A stretch of DNA of 64,000 nt, taken from JACKCD01 sp041390905. GTDB taxonomy: Bacteria > Chloroflexota > Anaerolineae > Promineifilales > Promineifilaceae. The stretch spans positions 496,001 through 560,000 of the forward strand of contig JAWKPA010000014.1 of assembly GCA_041390905.1 (NCBI GenBank), read 5' to 3'. The position numbers and the translations under genes are program-made. Position 1 is the first letter of the stretch; each line of letters begins with the position of its first letter. Of the stretch, positions 24,214-31,395 are shown one piece after another. Under the pieces are notes generated by a model, which had not been told where the DNA came from, did not search any database, and saw nothing but the letters and a program-made list of their open reading frames with translations.

Positions 24214-24537
24214 ATGGCAAGTCCAAATGTCAAAGGAGTTACAGATAGCACCTTTCAGACTGAAGTGCTGGAGGCAAATTTGCCGGTGGTGGCTTGTTTT
24301 TGGGCAACTTGGTCTGGCCCGTGCAGGCAGATGCTATCCATAATTGATCAGGTGGCCGATAACTATGTGGGTAAGCTGAAGGTTGTCAGTATTGAGATTG
24401 ATGACAACCCAGAAACCACCAGAAAATATGGTGTTATAACTGTTCCTACGACAGTTGTATTCCGAGACGGGTCTAAGCAAACCGACATAATCGGCACGAT
24501 AACCGAGGATTCATTGGTACGGAGGCTGGGTTTTTAG
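24214..24537 (+). CDS. Thioredoxin-like protein with single active-site Cys (WSGPC)
   Basis: A 107-residue thioredoxin fold with all usual landmarks: VVACFWATWSGPCRQMLSII around residue 30, VVSIEIDDNPET, the cis-Pro segment YGVITVPTTVVFRDG, and the closing helix. The active site is WSGPC, not WCGPC: the attacking N-terminal Cys is replaced by Ser (codon TCT). It therefore cannot cycle a CXXC disulfide in the standard way. It may act as a monothiol trap, a chaperone, or with other thiols. There is no second Cys elsewhere in the protein. AAGGAG lies 7 bp before the ATG and a strong terminator follows the stop. It is near redox genes and a DosS/R-like pair. Confidence 0.88.
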   Translation: MASPNVKGVTDSTFQTEVLEANLPVVACFWATWSGPCRQMLSIIDQVADNYVGKLKVVSIEIDDNPETTRKYGVITVPTTVVFRDGSKQTDIIGTITEDSLVRRLGF

Positions 24538-24555
24538 TGAGGATAGCCAAGTCTG

Positions 24556-24593
24556 AAAGCCCGCTTCGTGAAACCACGGAGCGGGCTTTTTTT
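24556..24593 (+). terminator. Rho-independent terminator after the thioredoxin gene
   Basis: Stem AAGCCCGCTTCGTG / CACGGAGCGGGCTT with loop AAAC and seven T residues, 18 bp after the stop. Confidence 0.9.
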
Positions 24594-25055
24594 GTGGGGT
24601 GGGTGGCGCGGTCGTGTTCCGTTGAGAAGCAAAAATGTACCAACTTGTCACCACGGTTTTGGGTGTTGACAAAATAAACAGGTAGAAAAGCGACAAGTCT
24701 TCTCATATCATTCCGGGGTTCTCGAAGGAATCTTTTTGTTCCTCCAAGAGGAAAGATTCCTCGCTCCAAAGACTCCGCCTGGAACGACATGTACCCGATT
24801 ATTTTGTTAACTGCTAACTCCGTGGTGGCGTTCTGCGCCTGCTCGTTACTAAGGGGTAACTGTGCAGGTCTGCCTACAAAGCTACCCAAAAGGTTTGTCA
24901 TTCCCACGAAAGCAGGAATCCATGCCTTTATTCAAGATAGATACCCGCCTACGCGGGTATAACACCTGATTACAATAAATAAGGGTAAGAAACCCGCAGA
25001 GTGGGTGCGGAAGATTCCCATGCAGAGCGCGGGAACCAGTTGACGGGTGCCAGGT
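24594..25055. other. 462-bp gene-free region between convergent genes
   Basis: I see no supported gene. Short hairpins are present: GAAGGAATCTT-type arms with AAGATTCCTC (about 24738-24775), GTTACTAAGGGGTAAC (about 24845), and GATACCCGCCTACGCGGGTA (about 24941-24960). These look like debris of further dispersed repeats. Confidence 0.6.
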
Positions 25056-25967
25056 TCAATTTAGCATCTCAGGGGGAGCCGGAATGATGAGCATGGCCTG
25101 ATGCGCGTCACGCATTACCTTGCTGGTGGTGCTGCCATAATCCCAACGCCCCATGCCGGTAAAGCCGTGGGTGGTCATCACAATCAAATTAAAGTCGTAT
25201 TTCTCGGCAAAGGTGAGAATGCCATCGGCGGCCAGGTTGCTGGTAACAGCATAGCGCAGTGGCAGGTCTGGCGTGGTATATTTTTGCTGTACCTCCTCCA
25301 GGTAGTTGAGTGCTGCACGGTGCATGGCTTCAGTGGTTGTAAACATCCATTCATGCTTTTCTTGCAGCACTTCATCTTGCTGTTCGGCATCCAGATCCAG
25401 GAATGGTACCTGCACCCGCAGCAGCGTCACATCGCTTTCAAAGCAGCGGGCAACGGCCAGGGCTGGGAGAATGGATTGTTCAGCCAGGGTGGAGCCATCC
25501 AGCGGCACCAGGATTTTGGTGGGGGTGATGTCGTCGCGCAGGGCGAGGATGGGGCAGGGGGCGGCACGCAGCACGCGCTCGGTGACGCTGCCAAACATCC
25601 AGCGGGTGAAGCCGGTGCGACCGTGGGTGGTCATGACGATGAGGTCTATGTTTTCTTCGTGTACCTGATCAATGATGACACCGGCCGGATCGCCGTCAAC
25701 CATTTTGTAGCGGATGGGGGTGTCGAACTCAACGTGGGTTTGGCGCACGGCACGCAGGTAGTTGTTGCAGGTGTTGCGCTTGGTGCCGTGTTCTTTTTCG
25801 GTGGTGAAGGAGAGGCCGGCCGCAGCAGTGACATATTCGTTGGCATAAACAGGTGCTCGGATGATGAGGACTTCGCCGTCATGGGCTTTGGCAAGTGCCA
25901 GGGCGGGCATGAGGGCGCGTTCGGCCAATTGGGAACCATCGAGAGGAACCAATATTTTTTTGAACAT
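25056..25967 (-). CDS. Universal stress protein, tandem UspA domains
   Basis: A 303-residue protein of two UspA domains. Domain 1: FKKILVPLDGSQLAERALMP, then MTTHGRTGFTRWMFGSVTER and LALRDD. Domain 2: TKILVPLDGSTLAEQSILPA near residue 153, then MTTHGFTGMGRWDYGSTTSK. The second ATP loop has G-F-T-G, still compatible with nucleotide binding. The start at 25967 has AGGAGG 10 bp upstream. It is the last gene of the korD-A-B-C-uspA operon, 13 bp after korC, so this stress protein is made together with a ferredoxin-dependent 2-oxoacid oxidoreductase. It is similar in layout to the protein at 7263. Confidence 0.92.
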   Translation of the reverse strand: MFKKILVPLDGSQLAERALMPALALAKAHDGEVLIIRAPVYANEYVTAAAGLSFTTEKEHGTKRNTCNNYLRAVRQTHVEFDTPIRYKMVDGDPAGVIIDQVHEENIDLIVMTTHGRTGFTRWMFGSVTERVLRAAPCPILALRDDITPTKILVPLDGSTLAEQSILPALAVARCFESDVTLLRVQVPFLDLDAEQQDEVLQEKHEWMFTTTEAMHRAALNYLEEVQQKYTTPDLPLRYAVTSNLAADGILTFAEKYDFNLIVMTTHGFTGMGRWDYGSTTSKVMRDAHQAMLIIPAPPEMLN

Positions 25968-25980
25968 GATTTTCTTCCTC

Positions 25981-26538
25981 CTACTGTGCCAGCGGAAGCT
26001 GGGCGCAATGGGCATATCCTTTTTCTAAAACGGTCAGGTTGGCGGCGAGGAGGTTGGCTTTGTTGGGGGGGAGGTGGTTGCGTAGGGCCTGGGCAACGGC
26101 CGTTAATGACAAAAACGGCCGTTTTGCCAACATTGCCCCCAAAGCCGCCACATTCAACATCTGCCGCGTGCCAAACTGCTCCGCCAGTGCGTCGGCCGGC
26201 ACCAGTGCCAGCTCAATATCATCGCGTACGGCCGGCGTGGTGATAAGCGAACTGTTGACCACCAGCAGCCCACCCGGTTTCACCAGCGGCTCATATTTGT
26301 CGAACGACGGCTGGTTAAACACTATGGCAATGTCGGGATGGGTGACGGTGGGCGCACCAATGGGGCGGTCGCTGATGATGACGGTGCAATGGGCGGTGCC
26401 ACCGCGCATTTCGGGACCATAGGAAGGTATCCAGGTGACAAAACGGCCGTTTTCCATTCCCGCATACGCCAAAAGCTGCCCTGCAAACAGCACCCCCTGC
26501 CCGCCAAACCCGGCAATCACCACAGACGTTTCGTTCAT
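25981..26538 (-). CDS. korC: 2-oxoacid:ferredoxin oxidoreductase, gamma subunit
   Basis: A 185-residue gamma subunit with TSVVIAGFGGQGVLFAGQLL (nucleotide-binding-like start), TWIPSYGPEMRGGTAHCTVI, DIAIVFNQPSFDKY and LLVVNSSLI. It partners KorA and KorB in oxidative decarboxylation of a 2-oxoacid with CoA. The start at 26538 has GGGGAGG upstream and overlaps the korB stop by four bases (ATGA). The palindrome at 26443 encodes N-G-R-F in MENGRFVTWIPSYG, where relatives usually have a G-K-x-V turn, so the palindrome has been accommodated by substitution in a conserved part of the protein. Two more copies (26096, 26115) give TAV and KRPF. Confidence 0.93.
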   Translation of the reverse strand: MNETSVVIAGFGGQGVLFAGQLLAYAGMENGRFVTWIPSYGPEMRGGTAHCTVIISDRPIGAPTVTHPDIAIVFNQPSFDKYEPLVKPGGLLVVNSSLITTPAVRDDIELALVPADALAEQFGTRQMLNVAALGAMLAKRPFLSLTAVAQALRNHLPPNKANLLAANLTVLEKGYAHCAQLPLAQ

Positions 26539-27311
26539 GATTTGCCTCCCCGCTGCTTTTGCAGCGGCTCCGCCACCTTGAAATCTCCCAATGGATAGAC
26601 CGGGATCATCTCGTCGCGCACCCAGTCGCACGCCTCGCCGGGGGCAACCCCCCAGTTGGTGGGGCAGGTGGACAGCAGTTCCACCAGGCTAAAGCCCAAA
26701 TGCTGCATTTGCGCCTCAAATGCCAGCCGAATCGCCTTTTTGGCCTGAATGACGTGGCGGGCATCGTGCAAGCTGCGGCGCACGCTGTAGGCCACACCCG
26801 GCAGCCCCGCCATCAATTCCGCAATGTGGAGCGGTGTGCCGCTGAGTTTGGGGTCGCGCCCCAGCGGCGATGAGGTGGTTTTTTGCCCAATGAGGCTGGT
26901 GGGAGCCATTTGGCCGCCGGTCATACCATAAACGGCGTTGTTGATAAAAATGATGGTGATGTTTTCCCCCCGCGCCGCTGCGTGCATCGCTTCGCCCAGG
27001 CCAATGGAGGCCAAATCGCCGTCCCCCTGGTAGGTGAAGACGATGTTGGCGGGGCTGACGCGCTTGATGCCGGTGGCCATGGCCGGGGCGCGGCCGTGCG
27101 GGGCTTCGCAAGCGTCCACGTCAAAGTAATCGTAGGCAAAGACGGAACAGCCAACGGAGGCAACGAGAATGGTGCGCTCGCGGATGCCAAGTTCATCAAT
27201 GGTTTCGGCCACCAGCCGGTGGGCGGTGCCGTGGGTGCAGCCGGGGCAGTAGTGGGTGCGGGCGGTGCTGAGGGTGATGGGGCGTTGGTAAACGATTTTT
27301 TCGCTGATCAT
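26535..27311 (-). CDS. korB: 2-oxoacid:ferredoxin oxidoreductase, beta (TPP) subunit
   Basis: A 258-residue thiamine-diphosphate subunit. It shows YCPGCTHGTAHRLVAE with the cluster/TPP Cys region, VASVGCSVFAYDYFD, HGRAPAMATGIKR and the TPP/Mg motif TYQGDGDLASIGLGEAMHAA. FINNAVYGMTGGQMAPTSLI and TPLHIAELMAGLPGVAYS also fit. The GDGD-x(n)-NN pattern is complete. The usual substrates of the KorAB/VorAB group are 2-oxoglutarate or branched-chain 2-oxoacids; sequence by eye does not decide between them. It overlaps korA and korC by four bases each, so the three subunits are translationally coupled. Confidence 0.94.
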   Translation of the reverse strand: MISEKIVYQRPITLSTARTHYCPGCTHGTAHRLVAETIDELGIRERTILVASVGCSVFAYDYFDVDACEAPHGRAPAMATGIKRVSPANIVFTYQGDGDLASIGLGEAMHAAARGENITIIFINNAVYGMTGGQMAPTSLIGQKTTSSPLGRDPKLSGTPLHIAELMAGLPGVAYSVRRSLHDARHVIQAKKAIRLAFEAQMQHLGFSLVELLSTCPTNWGVAPGEACDWVRDEMIPVYPLGDFKVAEPLQKQRGGKS

Positions 27312-28399
27312 GTTAACGCTCCCAGGGGCGCGTAGTCCGGGTCGAGGTAGTAGTTGTACAACCCGTGAACGACGCGCTCGATCTCATCCGGGGTGGGGAT
27401 GACGCCACCGGTGCGGCCGGTAAAGTAGACGTTGGCTTCATCCCCCACGGCTTCCTTGACATCGTGGAACATTTGCCCGGCGTTCATTTCCACCACAAGC
27501 AGGGTGTTGACTTGTCGGGCGAGTTCGCGCAACGGCCGTTCGGGGAAGGGCCAGAGGGTGATGGGGCGCAGCAGGCCGATGGGGAAGCCATCTTGCCGCA
27601 GGTGATCAACGGCCGTTTGTGCCACCCTTGCCGCCGTGCCAAACGCCACCAGCACCAGATCCGCATCTTCGGTGCAGTAGGTGTCATAGCGCACTTCATG
27701 CCCCTGAATGAGCGTTAGCTTGTCCTGGAGCTGGTTGTTGAGGGCTTCCAAGTTATCGGCTCCCAGATAGAGCGAGGTGATGACGTTTTTGGGTCGGCCA
27801 GCCGCGCCGGTGAGGGACCAAAACGGCCGTTTTTCCCGCCTGGGGCGCATCGGTGGCAATTCGGCCGGCTCCATCATCTGCCCAATCGCCCCATCTGCCA
27901 CCACAAACACCAGCGTCCGGTACTTTTCCGCCAGGTCAAACGCCAGCACCGTCAAATCAATCGCCTCCTGCACCGTCGCCGGAGCCAGCACAATGGGGTG
28001 AAAATCCCCATGCCCGGCCGACTTTGTGACCTGGTTGTAGTCGCTTTGGCTGGGCTGAATATTGCCCAGCCCTGGCCCACCGCGCATCACGTCAATCACC
28101 ACCACCGGCACGTTTGACCCGGCAATATAGCTGAACCCCTCCTGCATCAAACTGATGCCGGGGCTGCTGGATGAGGTCATCACCTTTGTCCCCGCCACCG
28201 CCGCCCCATACACCATGTTGATGGCGGCGACTTCGCTTTCGGCCTGCAAAAAGACCCGATCCAGTTCAATCATGCGCCGCGCCATATGTTCCAGCAGTTC
28301 GGTTTGCGGGGTGATGGGGTAGCCAAAGTACGCCTCGCATCCCGCCCGAATGGCGGCTTCGGCCAGTGCCACGTTTCCTTTTAACAGTTGTTTGCTCAT
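27308..28399 (-). CDS. korA: 2-oxoacid:ferredoxin oxidoreductase, alpha subunit
   Basis: A 363-residue alpha subunit, N-terminal transketolase pyrimidine-like domain (GNVALAEAAIRAGCEAYFGY PITPQTELLEHMA; family mark AYFGYPITPQ) and a C-terminal transketolase-C-like domain from about residue 240 (LVLVAFGTAARVAQTAVDHL, LLRPITLWPFPE, LLVVEMNAGQM). SSSPGISLMQEGFSYIAGSN and RGGPGLGNIQPSQSDYNQ are family signatures. The sequence layout fits the VorB/KorA type. AGGGA precedes the ATG. The palindromes at 27532, 27609 and 27823 encode parts of RPLR, QTAV and EKRPF. The gene lies 72 bp after korD, separated by a hairpin element. Confidence 0.94.
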   Translation of the reverse strand: MSKQLLKGNVALAEAAIRAGCEAYFGYPITPQTELLEHMARRMIELDRVFLQAESEVAAINMVYGAAVAGTKVMTSSSSPGISLMQEGFSYIAGSNVPVVVIDVMRGGPGLGNIQPSQSDYNQVTKSAGHGDFHPIVLAPATVQEAIDLTVLAFDLAEKYRTLVFVVADGAIGQMMEPAELPPMRPRREKRPFWSLTGAAGRPKNVITSLYLGADNLEALNNQLQDKLTLIQGHEVRYDTYCTEDADLVLVAFGTAARVAQTAVDHLRQDGFPIGLLRPITLWPFPERPLRELARQVNTLLVVEMNAGQMFHDVKEAVGDEANVYFTGRTGGVIPTPDEIERVVHGLYNYYLDPDYAPLGALT

Positions 28400-28423
28400 G
28401 TTATGATCCCTGATTGTTGTAGA

Positions 28424-28462
28424 TTGAGAAGTTCAACTTTTTGGAAAAGTTGAACTTCTTGC
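28424..28462. repeat. Short MITE-like hairpin between korD and korA
   Basis: TTGAGAAGTTCAACTTTTTG and AAAAGTTGAACTTCTTGCC form a strong hairpin inside the operon. It may adjust the ratio of ferredoxin subunit to catalytic subunits or stabilise mRNA. Confidence 0.8.
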
Positions 28463-28470
28463 CCACATTC

Positions 28471-28701
28471 TCATGCAGCCACAGCCACATCACGGTAAAC
28501 CATAATGCACGCATCCGGACAGACAACGGCACACAGGGCGCACCCTGTGCATTTGCCGGTGGGGTCATCGAGGATAACGGGGTAATAACCGGTGCTATTG
28601 CGCTGTGGAGCCAGGGAAATCACGTGAGGGGGGCAGGCAGCTCGGCACAGTTCACACCCTTTGCACCGCTCGGCATCAATCAGAATTCTGCCGTGAGCCA
28701 T
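28471..28701 (-). CDS. korD: 2x[4Fe-4S] ferredoxin subunit of the 2-oxoacid oxidoreductase
   Basis: A 76-residue ferredoxin-type protein with two complete cluster motifs, CKGCELCRAACPP near residue 13 and CTGCALCAVVCPDAC near residue 51. It is the expected delta subunit of KorABCD or VorABCD complexes and passes electrons from KorB to soluble ferredoxin. GGAGG lies 5 bp before the ATG. It is the first gene of the operon; its promoter region (28702-28881) is occupied by a GATTGGAGATTGG-type inverted repeat. Confidence 0.93.
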   Translation of the reverse strand: MAHGRILIDAERCKGCELCRAACPPHVISLAPQRNSTGYYPVILDDPTGKCTGCALCAVVCPDACIMVYRDVAVAA

Positions 28702-28718
28702 TGGTTTCCTCCAAAAAT

Positions 28719-28786
28719 GGAGATTGGAGATTGGAGATTGGAGGTTGGTTGATCTCCAACCTCCAATCTCTAATCTCTAATCTCTA
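28719..28786. repeat. Inverted repeat of 'GGAGATTGGAGATTGG' units
   Basis: GGAGATTGGAGATTGGAGAT on the left pairs with CCTCCAATCTCTAATCTCTA on the right, just upstream of korD. Confidence 0.85.
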
Positions 28787-28881
28787 AAGGACGCTCGCGT
28801 TCAAACGAATCTATTGCATCTATAATTAGTATGACGCAAAACAGGTGTGGCTTGCAGTGACAAATAGCAGAGGATGGACAG

Positions 28882-29349
28882 ATGAACGTCATTAACTTGT
28901 TGCCGCCGCTTCCGGGGACGTATGGACTGTTGCTGGTGGTGGCACAGCGGCATGATTTGACTGTGGGGCGGTTGGGGATGCTGGCGGTGCAGCCTGGGTT
29001 TTATTGGTATGTGGGGAGTGCGTTTGGGGCAGGTGGGCTGCGGGCGCGGGTGGGGCGGCACGTCCGGCGGGGCAAATCGCTGCATTGGCATGTGGATTAT
29101 TTGCGGGAGGTGGCGGAATTAACGGCCGTTACCCTCACCACCGACCCTACCCCCCGCGAACATCTCTGGGCAAACGTGGCGCAGCAGTCCGACCTCTTCA
29201 CCACTCCCTTTCCCCGCTTTGGTGCCAGCGACTGCCGCTGCCCCGCCCACCTTTTTTACACCCCAACCCCGCCCGATTTAGATGTGTGGCAGCGGCAGAT
29301 AAACGGCCGTTGTCCAGAACATCACCCTATCCAGACAATAGAACGCTGA
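28882..29349 (+). CDS. Uri-type GIY-YIG-related endonuclease (DUF123)
   Basis: A 155-residue protein of the DUF123/COG1833 Uri group. It contains PGTYGLLLVVAQRHDLTVGR then GFYWYVGSAFGAGGLRARVG, a modified GIY-YIG pattern (TYGLL-x(n)-YWYVGSA) with the catalytic Arg in RARVGRH. HWHVDYLRE, SDLFTTPFPRFGASDCRCPA and HLFY follow, typical for this family. The exact role is unknown; relatives are predicted DNA nucleases. AGAGGA lies 7 bp upstream of the ATG. The Cys-x-Cys-x-x-H near the end (CRCPAHLFY) could bind metal. Two palindromes (29122, 29303) encode TAV and NGR. Confidence 0.85.
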   Translation: MNVINLLPPLPGTYGLLLVVAQRHDLTVGRLGMLAVQPGFYWYVGSAFGAGGLRARVGRHVRRGKSLHWHVDYLREVAELTAVTLTTDPTPREHLWANVAQQSDLFTTPFPRFGASDCRCPAHLFYTPTPPDLDVWQRQINGRCPEHHPIQTIER

Positions 29350-29380
29350 TTTTACTGATTCGGCATTCTTGACCAATCTT

Positions 29381-29408
29381 GTAGCCGAGGATTCCAATCC
29401 TCGGCTAC
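29381..29408. terminator. Hairpin GTAGCCGAGGAT/ATCCTCGGCTAC between convergent genes
   Basis: Perfect 12-bp arms with loop TCCA lie between two convergent genes; no long T run, but the position suits a bidirectional terminator. Confidence 0.6.
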
Positions 29409-29414
29409 GTTCGT

Positions 29415-31181
29415 TTACTGTTCCGCCGAAATAGACAAATAGACATTGCTGATAGAAGCCGGGTCGGCCGAAAACAGCCGCCCGCCCGTCACATTGGCAA
29501 TGCGATCCAGCACGGCCTGGTCGGCGGCTTCGCCAAAGGCGATGGGGAAGATTTTGATGCCGTCGGCCTCGGCGTTGGCGGGCAGGCAGGTGGCAAACAT
29601 CTGGTTTTCCGTCACCGTCCCCACCGTGTCCTCGCCGTCAGAGAGCAAAATGATGCCGTAGAGACGGGTTTCGCCAGCGGCCATGTCTTCTTCCTGCTGA
29701 ACGGCCGTTTGTGCCACCGCCTCACACACTGCTTCGTATAGTGCCGTGTTGCCATCCGCCACCAGGCCGCCCACGCGCTGCCCCAATCCTTCCACCACAT
29801 CGCCCACGCGGCTGGGCGGGGATAGCGTTGTCACGTCATCGCTAAAGATCATCAGCCCTACCTCGTCGTTGGCATCCAAACGGCTGAGAAACTCTACCGT
29901 GGCATCGCGGGCGGTGCGAATGCGGTCTCCTTCCATGCTGCCAGAGGTGTCCAGCACAATCAGAATGGTAGCCTTGCGCTTAGTGATGTTGAACAGGTCA
30001 ATAACGGCGTTGCTGATTTCGGTGTTGGGGCTGGGCAGGGGGGCAACGGTGGCGGGGGTGATGCTGGGGTCGGTACCGTTTTCCAGGGTAAGCGGGGCGC
30101 GGAGGGGGATGGAGCTGCTTAACGGCCGTAAATAATTATCAATCGCCATCTCCTGCTGCTCTTTTGCCAGCAAATAATCGCGGAAAATGGACGCCGCTTC
30201 GGCCTGCTCATCCGTCACCCAATCGGCGTTGTCCAGCACGCAGTAGGGATGTTCGCCCCAAATGGTGCCACCTGATGGGAAGATAAAGGCCAGCGGGAAG
30301 GTCAGTTCGTCGCCGCGCTCAATGTTAAAACGCACCACTTCAGCCTCTGGCACGGCGGCGGCGTGGAGATAGCTTGGCCCCTGCCGCGCCATCGCATCCA
30401 ATATAGCCGGAGCCTGCCGGCCGTATTTGGAAGTGTTTTCCTCCAACTGCCGCATCGCCTCTTCCACCTTGGGCGAATAGATGTCGGCGGCGGTCAGGGT
30501 GTCGGTTTTGCCGGCAATGCCATAGACAAAGCTGGTCATAGAGAGCAGACCGGAGTTGGCGTAGGCGGGGTGGGTGTGGCCGAAGCGGAATTGCCCCCAT
30601 TCCGGCCGGCCGTAAGTCGCCCAGCCGTTAGGATCAGCCGCCAATTCCACAATCTTGTCCCAGCCGATGGGGGTCTTGGGCCAGCCCAGCGTTTCCGCCA
30701 TTGGTCGCCACATGGCAAAGCCCAGCGGCGCGTAAACGGTTGGCTCACAACTGGCGCTGGCTAACGGCCGGTTTGTCCGCTGCCGCCACGCTTCATTGGC
30801 CTGCTCCACCCACGACTGGTCGCCGGGACTCCAGGCCACGGGCTGGCTGCTGCCATCCAAAATGGCATTCATCGAGCCGCCGGAGGTGACGTGGCTGACG
30901 TTAACGACGATGGGGCTGCCGTCGCTGGTGCTGATTCCGGCGGCGTTAAACTTTTCCACCACCTGGTTGAGCCAGCTTTCCTTGGTGTTGGAGGAAGCCA
31001 GCGTGACCAGAACGGAGCCTTTGGGAACTTCAATTGTTGGGGTATCGCTGCTGCCACTATCGCCACTGCCACTGGTGGCGAAGTCGCGGGCGCGGCCAGC
31101 CAATTGGGTCAGGAGCAGGGTGGCAACGATGCAGGCGGCGAGGCCGATAATACCAAAGAAAACAAGACGGGTTCGGTTCAT
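29415..31181 (-). CDS. Fusion of an ABC-type solute-binding domain and a von Willebrand A domain
   Basis: A 588-residue protein anchored by one N-terminal membrane helix (LVFFGIIGLAACIVATLLLTQ split by its polar end). Residues 60-350 resemble a type 2 extracellular solute-binding domain (VLVTLASSNTKESWLNQVVE, AWSPGDQSWVEQANEAWRQR, LGWPKTPIGWDKIVELAADP). Residues 395-588 are a vWA domain with an intact MIDAS, LIVLDTSGSMEGDRI (DxSxS), the later T (GNTALYEAV) and D (ILLSDGEDTVG). Mg-dependent ligand binding at the cell surface is likely; the ligand is unknown. The ATG at 31181 is used (AAAGGA 9 bp upstream). Such fusions seem frequent in Chloroflexota; the function is not known to me. Confidence 0.82.
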   Translation of the reverse strand: MNRTRLVFFGIIGLAACIVATLLLTQLAGRARDFATSGSGDSGSSDTPTIEVPKGSVLVTLASSNTKESWLNQVVEKFNAAGISTSDGSPIVVNVSHVTSGGSMNAILDGSSQPVAWSPGDQSWVEQANEAWRQRTNRPLASASCEPTVYAPLGFAMWRPMAETLGWPKTPIGWDKIVELAADPNGWATYGRPEWGQFRFGHTHPAYANSGLLSMTSFVYGIAGKTDTLTAADIYSPKVEEAMRQLEENTSKYGRQAPAILDAMARQGPSYLHAAAVPEAEVVRFNIERGDELTFPLAFIFPSGGTIWGEHPYCVLDNADWVTDEQAEAASIFRDYLLAKEQQEMAIDNYLRPLSSSIPLRAPLTLENGTDPSITPATVAPLPSPNTEISNAVIDLFNITKRKATILIVLDTSGSMEGDRIRTARDATVEFLSRLDANDEVGLMIFSDDVTTLSPPSRVGDVVEGLGQRVGGLVADGNTALYEAVCEAVAQTAVQQEEDMAAGETRLYGIILLSDGEDTVGTVTENQMFATCLPANAEADGIKIFPIAFGEAADQAVLDRIANVTGGRLFSADPASISNVYLSISAEQ

Positions 31182-31259
31182 CAATTCAATCCTTTGAGTT
31201 ATAGAGATGATATGGATATAGATTTTAGCGTTATTGGGGCAGTTTGACAGGTGTAAAGC

Positions 31260-31302
31260 GAAACGGCCGTTTATCGTGACTAAAGCGATAAACGGCCGTT
31301 TC
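31260..31302 (-). terminator. Hairpin of two palindromes, perfect 17-bp arms
   Basis: GAAACGGCCGTTTATCG (31260-31276) and CGATAAACGGCCGTTTC (31286-31302) are exact complements around a 9-base loop. It lies 94 bp past the stop of the bactofilin-like gene and is a second case of the palindrome used in a terminator-like hairpin. Confidence 0.75.
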
Positions 31303-31395
31303 TGAGAGAATGAGGAGGTGAAACCGGAACGCCACCTCCCACAAACAAAAAGATGACGTTCCCTTAAGCAGCTAGTTGGTTTGTTCCACTAGCGT

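Noticed and set aside
24473..24907. 144-codon minus-strand frame
   Set aside because: It crosses the thioredoxin terminator and degenerate hairpins and has no ribosome site.
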